From Enterobacter sp. (lineage in GTDB: Bacteria; Pseudomonadota; Gammaproteobacteria; Enterobacterales; Enterobacteriaceae), in contig JALCNW010000020.1 of NCBI GenBank assembly GCA_022649305.1, forward strand, positions 1 to 61,280: a stretch of DNA of 61,280 nucleotides. Direction: 5' to 3'. A model generated the notes under the pieces. It was not told the DNA's origin, did no database searches, and saw only the letters and a list, made by a program, of their open reading frames with translations. Positions 45,813 to 54,488 of the stretch are shown here, in pieces (the stretch's first letter is position 1; every line of letters starts with the position of its first letter). The translations under genes and the position numbers were made by a program.

Positions 45813-46353
45813 GGTTCGTTCCTTTAAACACTTCCGGCAGGTTGACGGCCAGCGGGTGGGCCTGCTGCCATGCTCTTGCCTGTTCAGCACTGACGCGATC
45901 GCCGTGGAGCATCATCACGCGTTTGCCAAGCTGTTCACCCCGGTGGTACAGGGCGCGGACGCAGTGGTCCGGGAAAATATCGCGACGCATTAAGGCGCTC
46001 ATCGCGGCGGTATGACCAAACGGGGCGATCCAGTCGCAGCACCACATCCGGTCGCCGCTGTCCCAGTCCTCTTCTTTCATCTCAATGGAGGGCCGGGTGA
46101 GATAGCGGGCTTCCGATTCCAGGTTGAGCCACGCCCAACTGAGGAAAAAAACAGGACGCCCGTTTTCCACCACCAGCACGTACTGGCGGCGTTTGATAAT
46201 TGGCAGCAGCAGCGTGGGTAGCGCGTGCAGCGGCGCATCGCGATGCATGGCCGAATGCATCCACAGCCAGACGGTCGCGCCGAGCACTTCGGCTTCGCTC
46301 TCTTCACCGCCGAGGATCAGCGGCGCTTTAATGTCGTAATCGCCCACGCGCAT
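45805..46353 (-). CDS. HlyC/CdiC-type lysine acyltransferase
   Basis: A 182-residue toxin-activating lysine acyltransferase. HlyC transfers fatty acid from acyl carrier protein to lysines of pro-haemolysin; CdiC homologues modify CdiA proteins in some E. coli strains and aid target-cell binding. The HlyC fingerprint is clear: WLWMHSAMHRD with the catalytic His at about 37, SWAWLNLESEARYL, and DWDSGDRMWCCDWIAPFGH with Asp107. It overlaps cdiB by 1 base and cdiA by 8, so it is part of the same unit. The predicted substrate is the CdiA-like protein next to it. Confidence 0.9.
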   Translation of the reverse strand: MRVGDYDIKAPLILGGEESEAEVLGATVWLWMHSAMHRDAPLHALPTLLLPIIKRRQYVLVVENGRPVFFLSWAWLNLESEARYLTRPSIEMKEEDWDSGDRMWCCDWIAPFGHTAAMSALMRRDIFPDHCVRALYHRGEQLGKRVMMLHGDRVSAEQARAWQQAHPLAVNLPEVFKGTNHE

Positions 46354-48032
46354 TACCAGCTCCAGTTCAGGTTGAAGCCAAGGGTGACGGAACTGGTTTC
46401 AAACCCGTCCGGCTTCGAGAAAGGGGTACCGGCAAACAGGTCGTAGCCGGTGTTGAACGCGCTGCCGCGCAGGCCCACCACGCCGCCCGACAAATGCTTG
46501 CCAATCAGATAATCCGAGGTATAACCGCCCACTTCGCCGTAGTCCGCGCCAAGGTAAAGCTCCTGATTCGGAACCGGCGTGCTCCAGGCCAGATCGTTAC
46601 GTACGTACCAGCCGTGGCTCGCGGTCAAGGTGCGTTCGCCGTCAAAGCCGCGTACCGTCCAGCGGTTGCCAATCGAGAATTGATCCTGCGGCGTCAGCGG
46701 GGTATTGCTGATCTGGCGCAGGTACTGCACGTTGTAGCGCAAGTGTTGCGAGCCTAGCTCAAACGGCAGGTCGAGCTGGGCGTTGAGTTGGGTAATTTTG
46801 CTAAGCGCTGTGGCATCACCAAAGGTCTCCTCCGGTGCGGGCTGTGCGCCAAACCAGCGGGTGCCGCGCTGATAGCTAATCCCTGCGTCCACCGTCGCCT
46901 GGCCGATATAGTGGCGATGCTGTAATCCCACGCGCCAGCCCGCGGTTTGACGGCGCTGAACGCCGACCTCGGTGTCGTCGATATAGTTACGGGTTTCGCG
47001 CGCCAGCACGTCATAGGTGAAGGTGGTTTTCTGCGTGCCGCTGCGGTGCAGCACGCGGCTGAGCTGAACGTCGAGGTTTTTACTTTTCCCGCTATAGCGA
47101 TAATCGCCGTTCAGCCCCGCGACCGTCTGGTGATAATCGTAATCGCTGCCGGTCACGCCCAGCATCCAGTAGCCGAACGGCACGGAGTAATGGGCGGTGT
47201 AGTTTTTGCTGCCTTTACCGTTTTTGTCGTTCAGATCGTGGCTGGCAGAAACGTACAGCAGATCGCTTAGCGAAAACGGATTATCCAGCGACAGGGTGAC
47301 GCCGCCCTGATAACGCCCGGTGGTTTCGGTTCCGGCATCGTCCAGCGACAGCCCCAGACGCCACATTTTGGACTGTTTACGGGTAATCACCACGTCGCTC
47401 TCGCCGGGCTTTTCGCCGGGTAAGATCTCCATGTTGGCTTCCACGGTCGGCAGACGCTGTAAATTCTCCAGCCCCTGTTCGATATCGCGCAGATCCAGCA
47501 AATTACCCTCGTGCGCCGGGAAAGCGCTGTAAAGCTGAATAGAGTCGTCGCTCTCAGGCGTGAGCGTCACGTGGCGCACATAGCCCGGCACAATCGTCAG
47601 CTTGAGCGTACCGCTTTTCAAATCCTGCGACGGGGCCAGCACGCGGGTGGTGATCCAGCCATGATCGACCAGCCGGTTTTGCAGAGTGCTCATTAACAGG
47701 TTGATGCCTCTCCCGCCCAGACAGCGGCCCTGTGCCTGATCGGCAATTCGCTGTAGCGGCAGCCAGTGGGGAAGGGCTTCTTGTCCGCTAAGTTCGACAC
47801 GGTTAATCGCAAAGCACGGGGATTCAATCGGGAAGGCGATTTTGCCAAAGCTCGAAGCGGGCTCAGACAGGCGAACGTCGGGCACCGGGGGGGTGAGCTG
47901 TTGCTCCAGCGCCCGCTGACGTTGTTGCTGAATAATAAATTGATTTTCGGGTTCGGCGGCATGGGCAGATAGCATTAAAGACAGACCGGTGGCTGTCGAT
48001 ATTATTATGGCGTGAGCGTGTCGGATAATCAT
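46353..48032 (-). CDS. CdiB/ShlB-type two-partner outer membrane transporter
   Basis: A 559-residue outer membrane pore that secretes the CdiA partner. The signal peptide ends near residue 25 ([12 protein letters not shown]). A plug-like region and POTRA domains follow ([16 protein letters not shown] and [23 protein letters not shown]), then a 16-strand barrel ending in GFNLNWSW. The conserved VRGF barrel-loop motif is seen in [11 protein letters not shown]. The start at 48032 is chosen because it gives a clean signal peptide; GGAA precedes it weakly. It is the first gene of the operon and overlaps the acyltransferase gene by one base. Confidence 0.93.
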   Translation of the reverse strand: MIIRHAHAIIISTATGLSLMLSAHAAEPENQFIIQQQRQRALEQQLTPPVPDVRLSEPASSFGKIAFPIESPCFAINRVELSGQEALPHWLPLQRIADQAQGRCLGGRGINLLMSTLQNRLVDHGWITTRVLAPSQDLKSGTLKLTIVPGYVRHVTLTPESDDSIQLYSAFPAHEGNLLDLRDIEQGLENLQRLPTVEANMEILPGEKPGESDVVITRKQSKMWRLGLSLDDAGTETTGRYQGGVTLSLDNPFSLSDLLYVSASHDLNDKNGKGSKNYTAHYSVPFGYWMLGVTGSDYDYHQTVAGLNGDYRYSGKSKNLDVQLSRVLHRSGTQKTTFTYDVLARETRNYIDDTEVGVQRRQTAGWRVGLQHRHYIGQATVDAGISYQRGTRWFGAQPAPEETFGDATALSKITQLNAQLDLPFELGSQHLRYNVQYLRQISNTPLTPQDQFSIGNRWTVRGFDGERTLTASHGWYVRNDLAWSTPVPNQELYLGADYGEVGGYTSDYLIGKHLSGGVVGLRGSAFNTGYDLFAGTPFSKPDGFETSSVTLGFNLNWSW

Positions 48033-48114
48033 GAGCGATTCCGTGCTGTGTAAGCAAAATGGAGCCAATGTGAATTTGTGTAAGATTGTTTAAATAATAG
48101 CGAGGGAATGAAAG

Positions 48115-48131
48115 GGGGATTAATCCTAAAG
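48115..48131 (-). promoter_or_regulatory. RcsB-like motif upstream of the cdi operon
   Basis: GGGGATTAATCCTAAAG contains a 10-base perfect palindrome (GGATTAATCC) and matches the motif at 37323 in 16 of 17 positions, in the same orientation. It is 83 bases upstream of cdiB. A second palindrome, AGGGAATGGTTATCCCT (48143-48159), is close by. Confidence 0.5.
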
Positions 48132-48255
48132 ACAGGCGTAGTCAGGGAATGGTTATCCCTAATTCTGGTAGGTTTAGTTTAAGGCGGGAAATAATAATCG
48201 GTGCGGAGCAAATAACAGAGGATATATGTGCTCCACACCTTGAGTGTCGCGCGGG

Positions 48256-48648
48256 CTATTTCTGTAGACGATCGACTCGGACAATCGGTGGGGTCATTTT
48301 CTTATCCAGACTGCCGTTAATGCTGACCATATGATCGGGCTTGACCTCACGTCCATCAAATACCGATTTCGGAATAACGGTCTCAATTTTCCCGGTTTTA
48401 TCGCGGAAGGTATATTTATCGCCATCTGGATTATCAATCAAATTTCCGCGCAGCGAGATGGTGGCCCCATCGTGCATCTCTTTTGCCTGTTCGACGGTCA
48501 TGATGCGGGCATCCTCGGTACCGCGATAGCCGTCGTCCAGCGCATGTGGCGGCGGTGGTGCTTCACCTTTTTGCAGTCCTCCGCTGTCGTCGGCCCATGC
48601 GGTCGGGAGCAACAGACAACAAAAAAGGGGCGCAAGGGATAATTTCAT
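48256..48648 (-). CDS. YdeI/YgiW-family periplasmic OB-fold stress protein
   Basis: A 130-residue exported protein of the YgiW/YdeI/OmdA family (BOF, bacterial OB-fold), whose members aid resistance to peroxide, antimicrobial peptides or cadmium. A Sec signal peptide of about 20 residues ([19 protein letters not shown]) is followed by a Pro-rich linker and the OB-fold core: [40 protein letters not shown] and [13 protein letters not shown]. The start at 48648 has GGAGG 5 bases upstream. In Salmonella, ydeI is under Rcs control, which fits the RcsB-like motifs around it. It is divergent from a membrane gene pair. Confidence 0.88.
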   Translation of the reverse strand: MKLSLAPLFCCLLLPTAWADDSGGLQKGEAPPPPHALDDGYRGTEDARIMTVEQAKEMHDGATISLRGNLIDNPDGDKYTFRDKTGKIETVIPKSVFDGREVKPDHMVSINGSLDKKMTPPIVRVDRLQK

Positions 48649-48795
48649 TCTGACCTCCATAAACGGTAAATCCTGACATATTATTAAGTCTGGTTGCTAT
48701 TCTTTATTCTGACAAACGGGATGAGTCTTAAAAGGATTTATTCCCGTAAAATCAGCCGGATGTTGGCAATATAAACGAAGCGAGTGAGGGCATAA

Positions 48796-49308
48796 ATGAC
48801 GCGGGCAAAAGGTGAGGTTGAGAAATTACCGGGCGTCAAAGAGAGTCGCTTTGCGCTCAATTTTGAATCCGGGTTTCAGACGATAGGCTTTGGCGTATTG
48901 CTGTGTATTATTTTTGCCGCCCTGATTGGCTTGTTTTCGAACGGCTATTTTAGCACGGTGCAAAAAAGCAATCCGACCCGGACGCTAACCGTTGACTACG
49001 AGCGCTTTGGCAGATTACAAACCGAATTCAAACTGCATTTTACCGTTCCCGCGCAGAGTGCTGGCCGCTATATCGTGAGCCTCGGCGGAGACTTCAACGA
49101 GAATTTTCAGCAAGGCAGCCTCTCACCGCAGCCTGACAGCATGTACAGCCGAGGGAAAACGCTCTATCTGGTTTATAACGATGTCAAAACACACGGCGAT
49201 TTCTCGGTGTGGATGTTTGTCACGCCCATCAAATCGGGAAAGTCAGAAAATTCGATCAGCGTAAATAGCGGGCCGGAAATGACCTTCTGGCAGTTTATTT
49301 ATCCCTAG
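48796..49308 (+). CDS. single-pass membrane protein of unknown function
   Basis: Not recognised. The 170-residue product has a short cytoplasmic N-terminus rich in charge (MTRAKGEVEKLPGVKESRF), one hydrophobic segment at about 30-47 (IGFGVLLCIIFAALIGLF), and a periplasmic beta-rich domain (VDYERFGRLQTEFKLHFTVP, GRYIVSLGGDF, FSVWMFVTPIKSG). There is no cysteine in the exported part. It is followed by the DUF421 gene after 9 bases, so the two likely form one transcript and may act together in the inner membrane. A site GAGGGC lies 8 bases before the ATG. Confidence 0.8.
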   Translation: MTRAKGEVEKLPGVKESRFALNFESGFQTIGFGVLLCIIFAALIGLFSNGYFSTVQKSNPTRTLTVDYERFGRLQTEFKLHFTVPAQSAGRYIVSLGGDFNENFQQGSLSPQPDSMYSRGKTLYLVYNDVKTHGDFSVWMFVTPIKSGKSENSISVNSGPEMTFWQFIYP

Positions 49309-49317
49309 GAGAACGTT

Positions 49318-49767
49318 ATGGAGATGGTATTCCGCGCGTTAGCGATCTACCTCATTTTGCTGGTGGTGTTTAAGATTGCCGGTCGGCGCGCCTTATTACA
49401 GATGACCAGCTTTGATTTAATCCTGCTGCTGATCATCAGCGAAGCCACGCAGCAGGCGCTGCTGGGCAATGACTTTTCCGTGACGGGCGCGATGCTGACT
49501 ATCGTCACGCTGGTGGTGGTCGATATTCTTTTTGGCATGATGAAAAAGTATGTGTCGGGTGCTGAGTCCCTTCTTGATGGCTCCCCGGTTATTCTGGTTG
49601 AAAAAGGGATGCCGCTTTCTGACAAGCTCAAAAAAGTGGATGTTTCCTGCGACGACATCTTAGTGGCTGCGCGGCAAAATCACGGCATAACAGAGTTCAG
49701 TAAAATCAAATACGCCATTCTGGAGAGTAACGGCCACATCTCCATTATTCCCGTTGAAAGTGAGTAA
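49318..49767 (+). CDS. DUF421/YetF-type membrane protein
   Basis: A 149-residue inner membrane protein of the DUF421 (YetF/YcaP) family. Three membrane helices (AIYLILLVVFKIAGRRALL, FDLILLLIISEATQQALLG and MLTIVTLVVVDILFGMMKK) are followed by the family cytoplasmic domain starting SLLDGSPVILVEKG and ending in KYAILESNGHISIIP. Family members are around 150-230 residues, so this is a short form. In Bacillus spores the family helps in membrane or germinant functions; in enterobacteria the role is unknown. The ATG follows GGAGAACG, in a unit with the preceding gene. Confidence 0.87.
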   Translation: MEMVFRALAIYLILLVVFKIAGRRALLQMTSFDLILLLIISEATQQALLGNDFSVTGAMLTIVTLVVVDILFGMMKKYVSGAESLLDGSPVILVEKGMPLSDKLKKVDVSCDDILVAARQNHGITEFSKIKYAILESNGHISIIPVESE

Positions 49768-49854
49768 ATGATGATAAGAGGCTGTTGACTGGCGGATGAT
49801 GAATGCCCCGCCGAAGACGGGGCATTGAGGCGTCGAGATGCCTAATTAATTACG

Positions 49855-50361
49855 CTACTTTTTAGCTTCGACGCCAGAGGCGCTGGAACGCAGCAGAAAT
49901 TGTTCTGTGGTCGTGGGGATATGGCGAATAAGCCAGTCGGCCATTGCCTGCTCCTCGGCGAGAATCGATTCGAGTGCCGGGACCGAGGCGGTATCGCCAG
50001 CCTTTTTCGCTGCCGCCACCAGGGTGGTGTAACAAGCAATCTCAAACTGCTCGAACACATAACCGCTGATGGAACCTTTAACGATCTCATCGGAGGGGAA
50101 CATGCCGCCGATGGACTGCCCCAGCGCAGCCATTTTGCTCATCGAATCTTTTAAGACGGAGCGGGAAATATCATTTCTATCCAGGATCTCTTCCAGCACG
50201 ACGATTTGGTTTTTCGTCTCGCTGACGTGCTGCTCAATACGCGCGCGCAGATCGGGATAGTTTTCAATACGGCTGACCATTGACTCAAGCATCGATTCGG
50301 CTTGCTTTTCCATCGCATGCGCATCGCGTAGCCAGTCATGGTAATGTTCTACGTGATTCAT
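49855..50361 (-). CDS. yciE: ferritin-like DUF892 protein YciE
   Basis: A 168-residue protein of the DUF892 ferritin-like family with the four-helix metal-binding fold. It matches YciE and is a paralogue of YciF next to it. Acidic and histidine residues in the helices (MNHVEHYHDWLRDAHAMEKQAES, LEEILDRND and LESILAEEQAMADWL) are the likely metal ligands. It is the last gene of yciGFE, a stationary-phase, RpoS- and H-NS-controlled stress operon in E. coli and Salmonella. Salmonella adds the catalase gene katN after yciE; that gene is absent here. Confidence 0.93.
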   Translation of the reverse strand: MNHVEHYHDWLRDAHAMEKQAESMLESMVSRIENYPDLRARIEQHVSETKNQIVVLEEILDRNDISRSVLKDSMSKMAALGQSIGGMFPSDEIVKGSISGYVFEQFEIACYTTLVAAAKKAGDTASVPALESILAEEQAMADWLIRHIPTTTEQFLLRSSASGVEAKK

Positions 50362-50387
50362 ATTTATCGTCCTCTGGTTGCGTCGAA

Positions 50388-50882
50388 TTATGCCTGGGCT
50401 TTCTGATTGATAGTATTAACGGCTAAATCGGTCAGTTTACTGTCGGTTGATTTCTCTTCTTCCAGCGTTTCCGTTAATAGCTTGACCGCTTTCTTATAGC
50501 CGAGCTGCTGCGCTAATGTGGCAAGGGTGCCATAGCTGGCAATTTCGTAGTGTTCTACTTTTTGCGCTGCGGCAATTAATGCGGCATCGCGAACTTCATT
50601 TTTTTCGGTACTCTCAATCACTTCATTCGCTTCTTCAATTAAACCTTCCATCGCCACGCATTTCATGCGTTTAATTTTAAGGTTTTTTTCCTGCTCAACG
50701 ATCTGATCGATACGTTCAATTTGCCCGTGCGTTTCTTCAAGGTGAGCTTTAAACGCAGCGCTTAGTTTTTCACTTGATGCTTCGCGAGATAATTTCGCCA
50801 GTGCGCGGGTTAACTGTTTTTCTGCGCTATAGGTGTCGGAAAGGAGATGAATAAAGACATCTTCCAGAGTTTTCATATTCAT
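50388..50882 (-). CDS. yciF: ferritin-like DUF892 protein YciF
   Basis: A 164-residue ferritin-like protein. The crystal structure of E. coli YciF shows a four-helix bundle with a dinuclear metal site. The conserved N-terminus MNMKTLEDVFIHLLSDTYSAEKQLTRAL, HLEETHGQIERIDQI and VEHYEIASYGTLATLAQQLG are present. It sits 88 bases downstream of yciG, with a small imperfect hairpin in the gap, and 26 bases upstream of yciE. The role appears to be in oxidative or osmotic stress in stationary phase; no enzymatic activity is proven. Confidence 0.94.
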   Translation of the reverse strand: MNMKTLEDVFIHLLSDTYSAEKQLTRALAKLSREASSEKLSAAFKAHLEETHGQIERIDQIVEQEKNLKIKRMKCVAMEGLIEEANEVIESTEKNEVRDAALIAAAQKVEHYEIASYGTLATLAQQLGYKKAVKLLTETLEEEKSTDSKLTDLAVNTINQKAQA

Positions 50883-50970
50883 ATATATTCCTCACTAAGC
50901 ATTGAACTCAATACTGCGAGCCCGTAGACCCGCAGTTCGTTCTTAAATTTCGTCAAAAAGTTAAGAATTA

Positions 50971-51156
50971 TCAGGAGTTGTCAGATTTACGGCCACCACC
51001 GTGGCTGTTCTGACCTCCTTTCTTACCTGCTTCGGAGGCACGCTGCGGATCGTTTTTGAAGTTCCCTCCGCTTTGTTGACCACCTTTTTTACCGGCTTCT
51101 GATGCTTTATCACGGTCTGCAGCGAAATTACCGGAACCACCACGATGCTCTGCCAT
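50971..51156 (-). CDS. yciG: KGG-repeat stress protein YciG
   Basis: A 61-residue, very hydrophilic protein. The repeated unit (D/R)xASEAGKKGGQ(Q/N)S occurs twice, which is the conidiation-like KGG motif of stress-induced proteins. It is predicted to be disordered and has no membrane segment. In E. coli yciG is RpoS-dependent and affects swarming. It is the first gene of yciGFE. A second frame here, read in another phase, is a shadow. Confidence 0.94.
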   Translation of the reverse strand: MAEHRGGSGNFAADRDKASEAGKKGGQQSGGNFKNDPQRASEAGKKGGQNSHGGGRKSDNS

Positions 51157-51721
51157 ATCTCAACCCTCTTGTTGCGTTTATGTCAGGAAGATACGTATCT
51201 GTCATCACGTATCCGTTGTCGTTCAGGAATTAAATTTAGCGTATTAAGGAATATCGTCAAATGTTGCATTTGACGATATTTTGTGGCCCTCTTCAGAATA
51301 TTAATGGTCGGCTGCGCTTCGCTTTAAAAAATAATCATCGCGTAACGTGCTAACTTCGTTAGTAAGTTCTTGTTGGCCTTCTTTCCAAAAGGAGGGGCCC
51401 GCTTCGATACCTTTCCAGGCCAGATTTGACGCGGCTCTTTACCTTTATTTACGAATGCGACTCACCTTCATAGTGGGGTTTAAGCACACCGCTTGTCGGA
51501 TTAGTCTTAATTTAAAATGTTGGCTGGTTTAGTCGTCGGATATATTATGTGGAAGATATTGACTGGCGTAGAAATATAATTAAAGGTCGGTGTTGCGTAA
51601 CCGGATGGCGCACAAGCATATTGTTCACCGCCGCCAGTTTAGCATCTAAAAAAGATGATCACAGAGGCTGAGTTGTGCTAATAAGAAGGGGAACATCATA
51701 ATAAATAAGGTATTGAAAAGC
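51157..51721. other. 565-base intergenic region between yciG and the aminotransferase gene
   Basis: No convincing gene. It is AT-rich and must hold the yciGFE promoter (minus) and the aminotransferase promoter (plus). A small hairpin (CATCT-aaaaa-AGATG, near 51644-51658) is visible. TTGACT at about 51561 is a possible -35 with no clear -10 partner. The 61-codon frames here lack ribosome sites and family similarity. Confidence 0.6.
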
Positions 51722-52903
51722 ATGTCCGTACATAAGCTCGCCAGCAGCGCACAGGGGCTGCAATCTTCAGCCATTCGTGAACTCTTAAAGCACAGTAAAA
51801 TGGCAGGCGTCATTTCACTTGGCGGGGGTATCCCCAACCCGGACCTTTTCGATCGCGAAGGACTACAGATGGCAGCAGATGCCGTCTTATCCCAACATTT
51901 TGGCGAAGCATTCCAGTATGGTCTGACGGAAGGGTTCCCTGAACTCCGTGAAGGTATTCAGCAGATTTCCGCTGCTCGCGGCATCACCTGTAGTGCGGAC
52001 GACGTCGTGATTACATCCGGTTCGCAACAGTCACTGGATGTGCTGGCGCGCGCCTTAATTAACCCCGGCGATATCGTCGTGGTTGAACGTCCGACCTATC
52101 TGGCCGCGTTACAGGTATTTGGCCTGGCGCAGGCGCAGTTCGAATCTGTTGGCACCGACGGCGATGGCATGATCGTCGATGAGCTCGAAACGCTGGTGGC
52201 AAATAAGACCATTAAAGCCGTCTATATTGTGCCGACCTTTGGCAATCCTGGCGGCGTGACGCTATCGGAAGCACGCCGTAAACAGTTGGTGGAACTCTCG
52301 AAGCGCTATGACTTTGTCATTATCGAAGACGACCCGTACAGCGAAATTAATTATACCGATGAGGTTTTCCGCCCGTTGATTGCCCATGCGAAAGCGATCG
52401 GCAATGAAGAGAACGTGGTGTACACCTCCACTTTCTCTAAAATTCTGGCTCCGGGTACGCGCGTGGGTTGGGTGATTGTGCCCGAGTGGCTCAAGCGCGC
52501 AGTGGTTAACCTCAAGCAAACCACCGATCTGCATACCAGTACGCTGTCGCAGCTGATGACCAGCGAATACCTGAAAACGGGGCGTTTACCGACGCAAATT
52601 ACGATGATCCGCGAGGCGTATCGCCAAAAATACCAGGTGTTTGCGAGCGAACTGGAAGCCGAGCTAGGTGACGTGATGACGTTCCACAAGCCGAAAGGTG
52701 GCATGTTCTTGTGGGCGAAAATGAACAACGGTATTAATACCACTCGCTGGCTCGAAAAGACGCTCAGCAACGGCGTCGTGTTTGTACCGGGTGAGTTTTT
52801 CTACTGCAATGAACCTGACCACACCACGCTGCGAATGTCGTTTGTGACGCCGACGGATGAACAGCTGAAAGAAGCGGTAAGACGTTTGAAAATATCGCTT
52901 TAA
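51722..52903 (+). CDS. PLP-dependent aminotransferase (class I/II, 2-aminoadipate type)
   Basis: A 393-residue fold-type I PLP aminotransferase of the group that includes LysN/2-aminoadipate and MocR-like transaminases, but with no DNA-binding domain. The N-terminal SSAIRELLKHSKMAGVISLGGGIPNP is typical. The PLP lysine is K240 in TSTFSKILAPGTRVGW, and the ring-binding aspartate lies in IEDDPYSEIN at about 203-210. The conserved Asn-Pro motif is FGNPGG. The ATG at 51722 is preferred over a TTG nine bases earlier, which is too close to the AAGG site. The substrate is not predictable. It is a single-gene unit with its own terminator. Confidence 0.88.
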   Translation: MSVHKLASSAQGLQSSAIRELLKHSKMAGVISLGGGIPNPDLFDREGLQMAADAVLSQHFGEAFQYGLTEGFPELREGIQQISAARGITCSADDVVITSGSQQSLDVLARALINPGDIVVVERPTYLAALQVFGLAQAQFESVGTDGDGMIVDELETLVANKTIKAVYIVPTFGNPGGVTLSEARRKQLVELSKRYDFVIIEDDPYSEINYTDEVFRPLIAHAKAIGNEENVVYTSTFSKILAPGTRVGWVIVPEWLKRAVVNLKQTTDLHTSTLSQLMTSEYLKTGRLPTQITMIREAYRQKYQVFASELEAELGDVMTFHKPKGGMFLWAKMNNGINTTRWLEKTLSNGVVFVPGEFFYCNEPDHTTLRMSFVTPTDEQLKEAVRRLKISL

Positions 52904-52916
52904 TTATCATGAAAAC

Positions 52917-52944
52917 GGGCACCGGATACGTGTGGGTGCCCTTC
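52917..52944 (+). terminator. terminator of the aminotransferase gene
   Basis: GGGCACC and GGTGCCC form a 7-bp stem with an 11-base loop, 14 bases after the stop codon, followed by TTC. Confidence 0.6.
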
Positions 52945-53257
52945 AATCAATGCGCAGGATCATAACTCCCGTCATTAGTTTTTTATCTTCCGAAACTTAC
53001 ATTTTACGATACAATTTATAATTTACTGATATACAACGATTTTGTATCAGTTCCGCACGTTATGTATCGTCCCTACTCGGATAACTCTTACACTGATTGC
53101 CTATATTCCTATTTGCATCTCGTATTGTTTGAACTGAATAATGTCCTAAAGAAAAGGCCCGTCGCAAAACAATTTTTGCCAGAGTTTACTTTTCAACCTA
53201 TTAGCAGGCGCTATTTCGTAAATGTAATACAGGGACGGTATAAGGTTACGGAAAATT
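52945..53257. other. AT-rich leader region of the LuxR/fimbrial module
   Basis: About 310 bases without a clear gene. AT-rich tracts and the repeat TATACAACGATTTTGTATCAG suggest an H-NS-type silenced promoter. A 70-codon frame (53062-53274) is discussed under rejected items. Confidence 0.5.
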
Positions 53258-53875
53258 ATGATTTGTATATCTGACAATGCCTGGTTCAAGCTGGGGTTAG
53301 GCGAAATAATTAAAAATCGCACCGATCGTCCATATGAGGTTTTATTTTTAACTTTCCAGAAGGCGAGAAGTACGTTGGGCGAGATAGCATCGAATGTGCC
53401 AATGACGTTGGTTGTTGATTATGTAAGCGCGGATTACAGTTTTTTACTCTTGCTACTGAAACTGAAAAGGCTGAACAGATACAACAATGTTCTGGTCGTA
53501 ACAAAAAATGAACGCATCGTCGATATTACCGAAAATATTCTCCTTGATTCCGCTGCCGATTGTTTAATAGACAGCCGTGAATCTCGTCAGAAGTTGAATG
53601 ATTTTTTAGCAAAAGGCAGTGCGGGTCAAATCGTATCAAAATCGATTACCAACAAGACTTGGGCGATGATCAAAAAAAATGAATATCTGACACACCGCGA
53701 GATTGATATGTTTCCTTTTATTATTGCCGGAAAGGGAAATAAGGAAATCTCTCGCGAGGTCGATCTCAGTGAGAAAATGGTCAGTATTCACCGTCGTAAT
53801 ATCTATTCAAAACTGCATGTTGGAAATTTGACCGGGTTATATCACTATTTCACTGCAGGACTAAAAACGCATTAG
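53258..53875 (+). CDS. LuxR-type regulator with degenerate receiver-like domain
   Basis: A 205-residue regulator. The C-terminal LuxR/GerE helix-turn-helix spans about 140-195 (YLTHREIDMFPFIIAGKGNKEISREVDLSEKMVSIHRRNIYSKL). The N-terminal 120 residues resemble a receiver domain in pattern (MTLVVDYVSADYSF, VLVVTKNERI), but the usual acidic pocket and phosphoacceptor are not seen. Similar regulators (FimW, MrkI type) sit next to fimbrial operons and control their expression. It starts 60 bases upstream of the pilin and is likely its regulator. GGA with AAATT precedes the ATG. Confidence 0.85.
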   Translation: MICISDNAWFKLGLGEIIKNRTDRPYEVLFLTFQKARSTLGEIASNVPMTLVVDYVSADYSFLLLLLKLKRLNRYNNVLVVTKNERIVDITENILLDSAADCLIDSRESRQKLNDFLAKGSAGQIVSKSITNKTWAMIKKNEYLTHREIDMFPFIIAGKGNKEISREVDLSEKMVSIHRRNIYSKLHVGNLTGLYHYFTAGLKTH

Positions 53876-53934
53876 GAAGAATGCTGAGATAACGAAATAA
53901 AAATTATTATACTTACACACAGAAGGAGCTGTAT

Positions 53935-54444
53935 ATGAAACTGAAACCACTTTGCCTGGCAATTGCTGTTATGGGTTTATCCTCATCTTATGCTTTAGCG
54001 GCGGATGGGACCTTAAAGTTTGAGGGTACAATCGAAAATTCTTCGTGCCAGGTATCTGGGGCCGATAAGACGATTACCGTTAAAATGGGGAATGTCTCGA
54101 CGGGGGTATTTGCTGCCGGAAAGGAAGGGCCTTCCGTACCCTTCGATATTACCCTGACGAATTGCAATGCCGGTACTTATTATCTGGTATTAGAAGGGTT
54201 GAACACCGATAACACCTTGCTTCTCGACACCGGAGGAGCAAAGGGTGTCGGCATTGATATTAAAGACAGCGGGGGTAAGAAGCTCAAGCTGACTAATGAG
54301 CTGGTTTTAGAAAATGGCGTAGTAGAAGGTGAAGGGGGAGGCCAGGATATCACCTTTAACCTCAGCGCTAACTACCATGCTCTGGGCACGGTTGAAGCCG
54401 GCAAAGCCAACGCAACGGCAACCTTTACCGTTGTACGTAAATAA
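53935..54444 (+). CDS. major fimbrial subunit (FimA-like)
   Basis: A 169-residue pilin of the chaperone-usher class. The signal peptide ends near residues 22-23 (YALA|ADGTLKFEG). The mature chain has the N-terminal donor-strand segment, a disulfide pair at Cys38 and Cys77 (SSCQV and LTNCNAG), and the penultimate-Tyr region replaced by a terminal TFTVVRK strand. Type 1 pilins of this size form the rod. GAAGGAG precedes the ATG. It is followed by a terminator-like attenuator, so more pilin than downstream proteins should be made. Confidence 0.92.
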   Translation: MKLKPLCLAIAVMGLSSSYALAADGTLKFEGTIENSSCQVSGADKTITVKMGNVSTGVFAAGKEGPSVPFDITLTNCNAGTYYLVLEGLNTDNTLLLDTGGAKGVGIDIKDSGGKKLKLTNELVLENGVVEGEGGGQDITFNLSANYHALGTVEAGKANATATFTVVRK

Positions 54445-54450
54445 ATATCA

Positions 54451-54475
54451 TCAGGCCTGAAAAAGGCCTGAATTT
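54451..54475 (+). terminator. attenuator after the pilin gene
   Basis: TCAGGCCT-gaaaa-AGGCCTGA gives a perfect 8-bp stem, then ATTTATTT. A partial terminator between pilin and chaperone genes is usual in such operons. Confidence 0.7.
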
Positions 54476-54488
54476 ATTTGGTGGCGAT

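Noticed and set aside
51347..51532. 61-codon frame in the yciG-aminotransferase gap
   Set aside because: No ribosome site, no similarity, and composition unlike coding sequence of the neighbours.
53062..53274. 70-codon frame just upstream of the LuxR-type gene
   Set aside because: It overlaps the LuxR start by 17 bases and has no good ribosome site and no recognisable family. A leader peptide cannot be ruled out but is not supported.
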